Positions 35,121 to 42,185 of a DNA stretch of 64,000 bases are shown piece after piece. The position numbers were made by a program, and so were the translations under genes. The stretch is from an uncultured Clostridium sp. (GTDB taxonomy: Bacteria > Bacillota > Clostridia > TANB77 > CAG-508): contig USDF01000001.1 of assembly GCA_900553405.1 (NCBI GenBank), positions 1-64,000 of the forward strand. The letters run 5' to 3'. Numbering within the stretch: position 1 is the stretch's first letter; each line of letters begins with the position of its first letter. The notes under the pieces are model-generated. The model searched no databases, was not told where the DNA came from, and saw only the letters and a list, made by a program, of their open reading frames with translations.

Positions 35121-35496
35121 ATGCCAGAAGATTTTAGACATGAGCAAATTAAAGAATTAATACAAAATAGTAATTCTTACTGCTTTAGTAGATAACTTAG
35201 CGGAAGGAAAAGAACAGGCTTTAAAAGTAATAAAAGCTTGGAAACCATTTCCGGATATACTGTTTTATTGCAAAATTGATGCAGTAACAGCATATGAAAG
35301 AAATAAGCTGAGAGCAAATCATGATGAATTTGAAGATTTAGAATCATTAAAGTATTATGAAGAAAAATACGAAGAAGCAGTTAAATTTTTGAGAGAAAAC
35401 ACTAACCTGAGAATTGTTGAACTGGATACTTCAGATTCGATGCAGGAAAGTGTAAACAAAGTAAAGGAGACAGTAGAACATGAAGGACTTAATTAA
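35121..35496 (+). pseudogene. Broken P-loop nucleotide kinase gene (thymidylate-kinase-like tail)
   Basis: An ATG at 35121 with an AAAGGAG site opens a frame (MPEDFRHEQIKELIQNS) that stops at 35195. Another frame, open from 35161 to 35496, encodes ILTALVDNLAEGKEQALKVI, PFPDILFYCKIDAVTAYERN and a tail ELDTSDSMQESVNKVKETVE. The second part resembles the C-terminal half of dTMP kinase-type proteins (PDxxxYxxxDxxxAxxR). The expected Walker A region is absent and the two parts are out of frame, so an internal deletion with a frameshift is likely. This site has no CGG triplet. Its end overlaps the PurC-like gene by 17 bp. Confidence 0.65.
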
Positions 35497-36295
35497 AAAA
35501 TATCAGTATTTAAAGGAAATTGACTTCTCAAAATTAGAAGTCATTGCAGATGGAAAATCTAAAACAATATATGCTTTGGATGATGAAACTGCAATTATGT
35601 TTTACAAGCCACATCTTAGAAGTGTAACCAATAAACGTGAAGGTGTTATCGAAGGCACAGATGTGTACCGGATGTATGCAACAATGTTTTTCTTAAATCT
35701 TATGGAGGAAAATAATATTCCAACAGAAAGAGTTGTAGACAGAATCTTCAACATCAATGGAAAATTGGCAATTTTAATAAAACGTTGCCAACCAATTCCA
35801 CTTGAATGGACTAGAAGATATTATGCGGCAGGCTCAATTGTGAGACTTTTCCCGATTTTCGTTAAAGATGGACAGAAATTTGATCCACCACTTAATAAGT
35901 ATGACGCAAAAATTGATGTCAGCTTAACAGGTGGAATTGATGATCCGACAATGAACGAAAGCTATATTACAGGACTTCATCTTATGACTAAGGAACAATT
36001 TGATGAAGCAGACAAGATGCTTTCAAAAATCGGAGATATTTTAAGAACTGTCTACGAAGATGCCGGAATCAAGCTGGTTGACTTGAAAATGGAGTTTGGA
36101 ATTCTGAATGAGAGAATCATATTAATAGACGAACTCAGTCAGGACTGTATGAGAGCAAATGATATGGTAACGGGAGAAACTCTTACTAAAGATGCTTACA
36201 GGCAGTGGAAAACTCCAGAAGAAGTATTATCAACTTATGAAACATTCTTAAAAAGAATGTGCCCAAAATACAAAGATTTAGTGGTAACCTTATAA
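35480..36295 (+). CDS. Divergent SAICAR synthetase (PurC)-like protein
   Basis: PurC couples aspartate to CAIR with ATP. This 271-residue protein keeps recognisable blocks: IADGKSKTIYALDDETAIMF (for GKxRxIY), LEWTRRYYAAGSIVRLFP (for the VRxxAAGS region), DLKMEFGILNERIILIDELSQD and ANDMVTGETLTKDAYRQ. It diverges clearly and is longer than a usual PurC of about 235 residues. No other purine-pathway gene is adjacent except a PurA-like gene. PurC-like proteins also occur in nucleoside-antibiotic pathways, so a modified-nucleotide substrate is possible. Codon use (an in-frame CGG, CCG) differs from the neighbours. Confidence 0.78.
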   Translation: MKDLIKKYQYLKEIDFSKLEVIADGKSKTIYALDDETAIMFYKPHLRSVTNKREGVIEGTDVYRMYATMFFLNLMEENNIPTERVVDRIFNINGKLAILIKRCQPIPLEWTRRYYAAGSIVRLFPIFVKDGQKFDPPLNKYDAKIDVSLTGGIDDPTMNESYITGLHLMTKEQFDEADKMLSKIGDILRTVYEDAGIKLVDLKMEFGILNERIILIDELSQDCMRANDMVTGETLTKDAYRQWKTPEEVLSTYETFLKRMCPKYKDLVVTL

Positions 36296-36341
36296 CGAAA
36301 TATTTTAATAAAAATCAAAGTTTCATAGAAAGGACAAAATC

Positions 36342-37637
36342 ATGAAAGTAGACGTTATTGTAGGTGGTTTATATGGAGATGAAGAAAAGGGCAAGATTGT
36401 GAGCTACTTGGGAAATGAAAACAATTATGATTATGTTTTCCGGGTTAATGCTTCAACGAATGCAAGTCATTGTGTGCAGTTAGAAGGAAGTGATGACATC
36501 ATTGTTACAAAGCAGCTTCCATCAGTTTTCTTTAATGATGATGTGAAGTTTGTTGTAGGACCGGGCGCAGTTCTAAACTTGAAAGCCTTAAAGGAAGAAG
36601 TTTATTCAAGGCCGGATGATTTAATGAATAAGGTAAGCATTGCATCAACAATTTGCTTATTAATTGAGCCGTATATCGAAAAAACGGTAGGTTCTACAAT
36701 TTCAAAATCGTTAGGAAGCACCAATCAGGGAACTGGAGTTGCAGTAGTTGCGCGGACAAGAAGACATTGTCTGAGGTTGTATGATGTTGCAAATTGCGTA
36801 AATGGAAAATTAACAGTTGAAGAATTAGTAGAAAAGATTATTTTTACTTCTAATGAAACTGATTTTGTATATTTTTCAAAGAAAGAAAAAGCCTATTTTT
36901 CTAAAATTGCTGAGGATTTAATTAATGAATACAAGGCAATTGTTGAGAAAATTGGAGAATTTTCTCTTGAATACACGCAGTTCTTAAACGCTATTCCGGA
37001 AGACAGCAAAATCTTGATTGAAGGCTGTAATGGGATTATGTTAGACAATCTTCATGGATTAAATCCATACACAACAAGCGCATCAACAGCAGTAAATGCA
37101 TTAATGAATGGAGCAAACATTTCTCCATACCATTTGAATGATACATATATCATTTGTACAGGTTACTTTTGCTGCCTCAATAAAAGACCATTTTTAACAG
37201 AGATGGAAGAGGAAGATGCAGAGAAAATCTATATTAACAATGATGAAGTAGATAATGCAGAAGGTATGAAGAGAAGAATTGGGTGGTTTGATTTACCAAC
37301 ATTAAAAAAAGCACTTACAGGGCATGAAGGTGCAAAGCTGGTCATCAACAAGCTTGATATTATGAAAGACTTGGAAAAAGTAAAGATTTGCACAGAATAC
37401 CGCCTTTCAGATGGAAGAACGGTAGAATATATGCCGGACAACTTAATGGAATTACAAGGAGCAGTACCAGTCTACCGTGAATTTGATGGCTGGGGAGATA
37501 TCTCTCAAGCAACTTGCAAGGACGAATTACCAGAAGCCTTATTGGAATTTTTATCATATGTGGAAAAAGAAACACATTTTAAAATTGCTTTTGTAGGAAA
37601 TGGTAGAGGACAGAATTCACTCATAAAGATGTTATAA
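36342..37637 (+). CDS. Divergent adenylosuccinate synthetase (PurA)-like protein
   Basis: PurA uses GTP to join aspartate to IMP. This 431-residue protein has the family length but an altered active site. The usual GxQWGDEGKGK reads GGLYGDEEKGK: the catalytic Asp is kept, but the following Gly is Glu. Also seen are VNASTNASHCVQL for the usual NAGH region, GPGAVLNLKAL, GSTNQGTGVAVVART and IEGCNGIMLD for EGAQG. These changes suggest a different substrate or a lost one. It follows the PurC-like gene by 46 bp under the same promoter. Two in-frame CGG codons and higher GC point to transfer. Confidence 0.78.
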   Translation: MKVDVIVGGLYGDEEKGKIVSYLGNENNYDYVFRVNASTNASHCVQLEGSDDIIVTKQLPSVFFNDDVKFVVGPGAVLNLKALKEEVYSRPDDLMNKVSIASTICLLIEPYIEKTVGSTISKSLGSTNQGTGVAVVARTRRHCLRLYDVANCVNGKLTVEELVEKIIFTSNETDFVYFSKKEKAYFSKIAEDLINEYKAIVEKIGEFSLEYTQFLNAIPEDSKILIEGCNGIMLDNLHGLNPYTTSASTAVNALMNGANISPYHLNDTYIICTGYFCCLNKRPFLTEMEEEDAEKIYINNDEVDNAEGMKRRIGWFDLPTLKKALTGHEGAKLVINKLDIMKDLEKVKICTEYRLSDGRTVEYMPDNLMELQGAVPVYREFDGWGDISQATCKDELPEALLEFLSYVEKETHFKIAFVGNGRGQNSLIKML

Positions 37638-37647
37638 TAACTATAAA

Positions 37648-37684
37648 AAACAAACAGACTCAAATTGGGTCTGTTTGTTTTTGT
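37648..37684 (+). terminator. Terminator of the PurC/PurA-like module
   Basis: AAACAAACAGAC (37648-37659) pairs with GTCTGTTTGTTT (37669-37680), followed by a T-run. Confidence 0.9.
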
Positions 37685-37759
37685 TTTGAAAATTAAGATT
37701 GTCTATTTTTTCATATTTCTTCTTTATAAAAATTTCTAAATAATTTTTTATAAAATCAC

Positions 37760-37815
37760 TTGACAATTGAATATACATTCAACTATAATAAATTTACAGT
37801 TGAGTATCAATTCAA
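37760..37815 (+). promoter_or_regulatory. CadC-type promoter/operator
   Basis: TTGACA (37760-37765) and TATAAT (37784-37789) are 18 bp apart. The spacer is filled by the palindrome TTGAAT-ATAC-ATTCAA (37767-37782). A second, less perfect copy TTGAGT-ATCA-ATTCAA lies at 37800-37815. Binding of the ArsR/CadC repressor there would block RNA polymerase directly. Confidence 0.82.
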
Positions 37816-37863
37816 TTATTGTTGAATATAATATAAAAAATACAAAAGAAAGAAGGGAAAAAC

Positions 37864-38223
37864 ATGTCAAAAAATGAGTTCATATGTGATTGTAATGTTA
37901 TTCATCAAGATGTAGTTGCAAGCACAAAAGAAAAGATGACAGATGAATATTTATTTAGTAAACTTGCAGAATTTTTTAAAATACTAGGAGATATAACAAG
38001 AGCTAAAATATTATTTGCATTAGATCAAAATGAAATGTGTGTATGTGATATAGCAAACGTGCTTGGAATGACCAAATCATCAATATCACATCAGCTTGGA
38101 ACATTAAGAAGATCTGGAATAGTAAAATGTAGAAAACAAGGAAAAGAAGTATATTATATGTTAGATGATGAACATGTAAGTAGATTATTCGAGTTAGGAA
38201 TAGAGCATATAGAACATAAATAA
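37864..38223 (+). CDS. cadC: ArsR/SmtB-family metal-responsive repressor, CadC-like
   Basis: The repressor leaves DNA on binding Cd, Pb, Zn or similar ions. The 119-residue product has the N-terminal ICDCN and, in the helix before the recognition helix, EMCVCDIANVLGMTKSSISHQLGTLR. The cysteines of CDC and CVC are those expected for the CadC alpha-3N metal site. A C-terminal SRLFELGIEHIEH carries the histidines of a possible alpha-5 site. It is the first gene of a three-gene metal-export operon and its promoter contains a matching palindrome. Confidence 0.9.
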   Translation: MSKNEFICDCNVIHQDVVASTKEKMTDEYLFSKLAEFFKILGDITRAKILFALDQNEMCVCDIANVLGMTKSSISHQLGTLRRSGIVKCRKQGKEVYYMLDDEHVSRLFELGIEHIEHK

Positions 38224-38289
38224 AAGCTATTTATGAGTTAAAAAGTAGTCAGTAAGTTTAAAAGTAAAAAATGAAAGGAAGGATTTATT

Positions 38290-38511
38290 ATGAAAAAAGT
38301 ATTAAAATTAGAAGGATTAGATTGCGCAAATTGTGCAGCAGAATTAGAAAATAGAATAAACAAAGTAGAAGGAGTAGAAAACGTATCTGTTAGTTTCATG
38401 ACACAAAGATTAACTTTTGAATGTAATGAAGAAATATTAGAAGAAAAATTAAAAGAAATTAAGAAAATAATAAAGAAAGAAGAACCAGACGTTGAAGTTG
38501 AAGAAATCTAA
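38290..38511 (+). CDS. Heavy-metal-associated (HMA) domain protein
   Basis: A 73-residue single HMA domain: KVLKLEGLDCANCAAELENR carries the metal-binding CxxC (residues ~12-15), followed by VEGVENVSVSFMTQRLTFEC and an acidic C-terminus. Such proteins act as metallochaperones or correspond to the N-terminal domain of the P-type ATPase. The adjacent ATPase lacks its own HMA domain, so here the domain appears to be encoded separately. The DCANCAAE form is common in Zn/Cd/Pb ATPases. The ribosome site is AAAGGAAGG. Confidence 0.9.
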   Translation: MKKVLKLEGLDCANCAAELENRINKVEGVENVSVSFMTQRLTFECNEEILEEKLKEIKKIIKKEEPDVEVEEI

Positions 38512-38570
38512 CTGAAATAAATGTTATTAGATATTTGTTTAACAAATGATTAAAATTCAAAAAGAAAGAG

Positions 38571-38598
38571 TGTGTATTTTTAATTTATATAATACACA
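38571..38598 (+). promoter_or_regulatory. Hairpin between the HMA and ATPase genes
   Basis: TGTGTAT (38571-38577) pairs with ATACACA (38592-38598) in the 107-bp gap. It may attenuate transcription or process the message. Confidence 0.4.
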
Positions 38599-38618
38599 TT
38601 AAATGAGGAATTTATAGA

Positions 38619-40457
38619 ATGAAAAAAAGAGCAAGAAAAATTATAATAGCATTAGTTTTGTTTGCAATTGCATTATTAATACCATTTTCATATGAATGGA
38701 TAAATAATGTGATATTTATTGCAAGTTATTTAATAGTTGGTTTAGAAATAGTATTAAAAGCAATAAGAAATATAACAAGAGGAAAAGTATTTGATGAAAA
38801 TTTTCTTATGGCAATAGCAACTATAGGAGCATTTGCAGTAGGCGAATTTCCAGAAGCAGCAACAGTTATGATACTTTATCAAATAGGCGAATTGTTCCAA
38901 AGTTATGCAGTAGATAAATCAAGAAAATCTATATCAAGTTTAATGGATATTAGACCAGATTATACAAATGTAAAAAGAGAAAATGAAGTTTTAAAAGTTT
39001 CACCAGAAGAAGTAAAAATAGGAGAACTAATCGTAGTAAAACCAGGAGAAAAAATTCCATTAGATGGAGTTATCGAAGAAGGAAAATCTATGTTAGATAC
39101 TTCAAGTTTAACAGGGGAATCTATGCCACAAGACGTAAATATAGGAGACAACGTTTTAAGTGGATGTATAAATAAAAGTGGATTATTAACAATAAAAGTA
39201 ACAAAAGAATTTGGAGAGTCTACAGTAAGCAAAATACTAGATTTAGTAGAAAATGCAAGTAGTAAAAAATCAAAATCTGAAAACTTTATTACTAAATTCG
39301 CTAAATATTATACTCCAGCTGTAGTAATAATAGCAGTAATTTTAGCTGTTGTACCACCAATTATTATAAAAGATGCCGTATTTACAGATTGGTTATATAG
39401 AGCTTTAACATTTTTAGTAGTATCATGCCCATGTGCACTTGTAATATCAATACCACTAGGATTCTTTGGAGGAATAGGTGGAGCTTCTAAAAAAGGAATA
39501 TTAGTAAAAGGAAGTAATTACCTAGAAGCTTTAGCACAAACAGAAATAGTTGTATTTGATAAAACAGGTACACTAACAGAGGGAATTTTTGAAGTACAAA
39601 AAATAGAAACAGTAGATATAAAAAAAGAAGAACTTTTAGAATTAGCAGCATATGCAGAAAATCATTCAAACCATCCAATATCTTTATCTGTAAAAAATGC
39701 ATATAAAAATAAAATAGATATGAAAAAAATTACAGAAACAGAGGAAATAGCAGGACTAGGAGTTAAAGCAATAATAGACGGAAAACAAGTGCTAGTTGGA
39801 AACGATAAATTAATGGAACAAGCAAAAATTAGTTATGAAAAATCAACAGATATAGGAACTATATTATATGTTGCAATAGATAACAAATTTGCAGGATATA
39901 TCGTAATTGCAGATAAAATAAAGAATGATTCTAAAAAAACAATAGAAATTTTAAAAGGAAATAACATTAAAAAAACAGTTATGCTTACAGGAGACAAAAA
40001 ACAAGTAGGCGAGCATGTAGCTGATATTTTAGGATTAGACGAAGTTTATACAGAACTACTACCAGACGGAAAAGTAAAAAAAGTAGAAGAATTATTAAAA
40101 CAAAAAAGCGAAAAAGGAAAACTTGTATTTGTTGGTGATGGAATAAATGATGCACCAGTATTAGCTCTAGCAGATATAGGAATTGCAATGGGGGGACTTG
40201 GTTCAGATGCTGCAATAGAGGCTGCAGATGTTGTAATAATGACAGACGAACCATCTAAAATAGGAAATGCAATACAAATTTCTAAAAAAACAATGAGAAT
40301 AGTTCGTGAAAATATAATTTTTTCATTAGTAGTTAAAATAGCCGTATTAATTTTAAGTGCATGTGGATTATCTACAATGTGGGAAGCAGTATTCGCAGAT
40401 GTAGGAGTATCTATTATAGCAATATTAAATTCATTAAGAGTATTAAGAAATAAATAA
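38619..40457 (+). CDS. cadA: Zn/Cd/Pb-type P1B ATPase
   Basis: The 612-residue membrane pump exports divalent soft-metal ions at the cost of ATP. It has the membrane CPC motif in VVSCPCALVISIPLGFFGG, the phosphorylation site FDKTGTLTEG, TGES in the actuator, HP in NHSNHPISLS and the hinge VGDGINDAPVLALADIGIAMG. An N-terminal HMA domain is absent and is supplied by the separate 73-residue gene upstream. The CPCALVISIP sequence and the CadC-type repressor favour Zn/Cd/Pb over copper. It is the last gene of the operon, followed directly by a dispersed repeat and a hairpin. Confidence 0.93.
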   Translation: MKKRARKIIIALVLFAIALLIPFSYEWINNVIFIASYLIVGLEIVLKAIRNITRGKVFDENFLMAIATIGAFAVGEFPEAATVMILYQIGELFQSYAVDKSRKSISSLMDIRPDYTNVKRENEVLKVSPEEVKIGELIVVKPGEKIPLDGVIEEGKSMLDTSSLTGESMPQDVNIGDNVLSGCINKSGLLTIKVTKEFGESTVSKILDLVENASSKKSKSENFITKFAKYYTPAVVIIAVILAVVPPIIIKDAVFTDWLYRALTFLVVSCPCALVISIPLGFFGGIGGASKKGILVKGSNYLEALAQTEIVVFDKTGTLTEGIFEVQKIETVDIKKEELLELAAYAENHSNHPISLSVKNAYKNKIDMKKITETEEIAGLGVKAIIDGKQVLVGNDKLMEQAKISYEKSTDIGTILYVAIDNKFAGYIVIADKIKNDSKKTIEILKGNNIKKTVMLTGDKKQVGEHVADILGLDEVYTELLPDGKVKKVEELLKQKSEKGKLVFVGDGINDAPVLALADIGIAMGGLGSDAAIEAADVVIMTDEPSKIGNAIQISKKTMRIVRENIIFSLVVKIAVLILSACGLSTMWEAVFADVGVSIIAILNSLRVLRNK

Positions 40458-40490
40458 AGGACATTTGGGAACGGGTCACTTTTGTCCTAT
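40455..40490 (+). repeat. REP-like repeat, GGACATTTGGGGACGGGT family
   Basis: AAGGACATTTGGGAACGGGT followed by CACTTTTGTCC and TACATAAAA overlaps the ATPase stop codon. Confidence 0.72.
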
Positions 40491-40494
40491 ACAT

Positions 40495-40524
40495 AAAATA
40501 GACGAATATAACTTCGCCTATTTT
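40495..40524 (+). terminator. Terminator of the metal-export operon
   Basis: AAAATAGACGAA (40495-40506) pairs with TTCGCCTATTTT (40513-40524) with one mismatch. Confidence 0.7.
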
Positions 40525-40536
40525 AGTGTTTATTGT

Positions 40537-40620
40537 AAACTATTAGAGATGGACCATTTTAGTTTAGTAAATTTATTATATTTTGCCCTCAAAACTAAAA
40601 CGCCCCGTCACTAATAGTTT
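40537..40620. repeat. Long imperfect inverted repeat between cadA and the TetR gene
   Basis: The 29-base arms 40537-40565 and 40592-40620 pair almost completely (five or so mismatches) around a 26-base loop. The arms contain AAACTATTAG and TTTTAGTTT with a GACGGGGC-type centre like the other dispersed repeats. It may end transcription from both sides. Confidence 0.65.
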
Positions 40621-41224
40621 AGTTTAATAAATTTGCAATTAAGTCAATTACTGTGTTAGTCATTACCGTATAGTCTAGTTCACTGTGTTTATGATATACA
40701 ATTTCATGGCATAAGTCATCAATCAAATTAATTGCAATGTGAACTTTTTCATACAAGTTAGCTGTATCAAATCCACTATTTGCTAGTATATTATAAAGTG
40801 TTTTTGTCATATACATTTCATGTTCTTGAAAGAAACTAGCTATTTCTTTATCTGAATGAACCATAGCTGTAATTTCTTCGTGAGCTGATTGTGAAAGTTT
40901 ATGATTTTCTACAAATTTATCTATCATTTCTTTTAATATTTCTTTTATATTAGCTTTAGAAACAGTTTTGCCCTCAGTTATAGTAAGCATAGGGTAGAAA
41001 ATATCACCTGCGTATCTTTTAATTCCTTCAAGTAATATATCATGTTTATCATTAAAATATTGATACACAATACCAGTAGAAACACCAGCAGCTTTTGCTA
41101 TTTGTGCTGTGTTTGTATTGTAGTATCCTTTATTACATATAAGCTCAAAACCAGCTTCTATAATTTTTTCTTTTTTCTCAATAGAACGTTTTTGTATAGG
41201 TTCTCTAATATCGTTAGATGTCAT
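40619..41224 (-). CDS. TetR/AcrR-family transcriptional regulator
   Basis: The 201-residue product has the TetR helix-turn-helix at residues ~20-62: KEKIIEAGFELICNKGYYNT, AQIAKAAGVSTGIVYQYFND and KHDILLEGIKRYA. The C-terminal ligand domain is all-helical and not assignable. It is divergent from an ABC transporter operon (41475-44602). The intergenic region contains palindromes around that operon's promoter, so it most likely represses the transporter. The ligand is unknown. The start at 41224 has an AAGGGA site. Confidence 0.9.
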   Translation of the reverse strand: MTSNDIREPIQKRSIEKKEKIIEAGFELICNKGYYNTNTAQIAKAAGVSTGIVYQYFNDKHDILLEGIKRYAGDIFYPMLTITEGKTVSKANIKEILKEMIDKFVENHKLSQSAHEEITAMVHSDKEIASFFQEHEMYMTKTLYNILANSGFDTANLYEKVHIAINLIDDLCHEIVYHKHSELDYTVMTNTVIDLIANLLN

Positions 41225-41375
41225 GTTATCAGTCCCTTCTTTAAAAATGATATAGCTAAATTATAAGTATTAAGCAATATCAGTATATTTAATATACATT
41301 AAAAAAGTATGTATAAAACTAAGTTCTCTAAAATTAAATTAACTATATTATAAAGGCAACAAAATAAAAAGTCAA

Positions 41376-41460
41376 GAAATATGAAAAATATTTCATATTC
41401 TATTGACTTTTGAAATAATAATATTTATAATGTCTAACAGAATATGAAATAAATTTCAAG
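41376..41460 (+). promoter_or_regulatory. Promoter and operators of the TetR-controlled ABC operon
   Basis: TTGACT (41403-41408), a 17-bp spacer and TATAAT (41426-41431) form the promoter. The palindrome AATATGAAA/TTTCATATT lies just upstream (41378-41400). A partial second copy (AATATGAAAT...ATTTC) lies downstream (41441-41458). Sites on both sides of the promoter fit repression by the adjacent TetR protein. Confidence 0.75.
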
Positions 41461-41474
41461 TTAAGGAGGAGACT

Positions 41475-42185
41475 ATGGAGAAAATAGTTGAAATAAAAAA
41501 TGTAAGTAAAATTTACAAAACAGGAGAAAAAGAATTTAAAGCACTAGATAACATTGATTTATCTATAAACAAAGGAGAATTTGTTGTAATACTTGGACCA
41601 TCAGGAGCAGGAAAATCAACATTATTAAATTTAATAGGTGGAATGGATACACCAACAAATGGAAGCATAAAAATTGATGGAGAAGATATCTCAAAATATA
41701 ATGAGAACAAATTGAGCGAGTATAGAGCAGAGAATATCGGATTTATCTTTCAATTTTACAACATATTGCCAACACTTACTGTATTGGAAAATGTTGAATT
41801 AATTAAAGATGTTGTAAAAAACGGAAACGATAGCAAAGAAGCTATAAAAGCTGTTGGATTAGAAAATCACATGAATAAATTTCCAAACCAATTATCTGGA
41901 GGTGAACAACAAAGAGTTTCTATAGCAAGAGCTATAGCTAAAAATCCAAAATTACTATTATGCGATGAACCAACAGGTGCACTAGATTCAAAAACAGGTG
42001 TCGAGGTTTTAAAACTATTACGCAAACAATGTGATGGAAACAATGGAGCAAATACAGTAATTATAGTAACTCACAATAGCTTATTTGCAGATATTGCAGA
42101 CACAGTAATAAGAGTAAAAAACGGAAAAATAGAAAGTGTAACTGCAAATGAAAATCCTAAAAAGATTGACGAGGTGAAATGGTAA
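41475..42185 (+). CDS. ABC transporter ATPase (MacB/LolD type)
   Basis: This 236-residue ATPase has Walker A ILGPSGAGKSTLLNLIGGMD, the Q-loop GFIFQFYNILPTLTVLENV, signature QLSGGEQQRVSIARAIAKNP, Walker B LLLCDEPTGALDSKTG and the His-switch VTHNS. MacB/LolD-type ATPases work with FtsX permeases. Its stop codon TAA overlaps the permease ATG by one base. A strong AAGGAGGAG site precedes the start. TetR control suggests an efflux or defence role against a lipophilic or peptide ligand, which is inference. Confidence 0.92.
   Translation: MEKIVEIKNVSKIYKTGEKEFKALDNIDLSINKGEFVVILGPSGAGKSTLLNLIGGMDTPTNGSIKIDGEDISKYNENKLSEYRAENIGFIFQFYNILPTLTVLENVELIKDVVKNGNDSKEAIKAVGLENHMNKFPNQLSGGEQQRVSIARAIAKNPKLLLCDEPTGALDSKTGVEVLKLLRKQCDGNNGANTVIIVTHNSLFADIADTVIRVKNGKIESVTANENPKKIDEVKW

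Noticed and set aside
35121..35195. 24-codon frame as a leader peptide of the PurC/PurA-like module
   Set aside because: It contains no codon run suggesting attenuation, and the following frame continues as a kinase-like tail, so a broken gene is the simpler reading.
36342..37637. Phage PurZ (2-aminoadenine synthesis) assignment
   Set aside because: The catalytic Asp of the GDE motif is kept here, whereas PurZ replaces it, and no DatZ, MazZ or phage gene is near.
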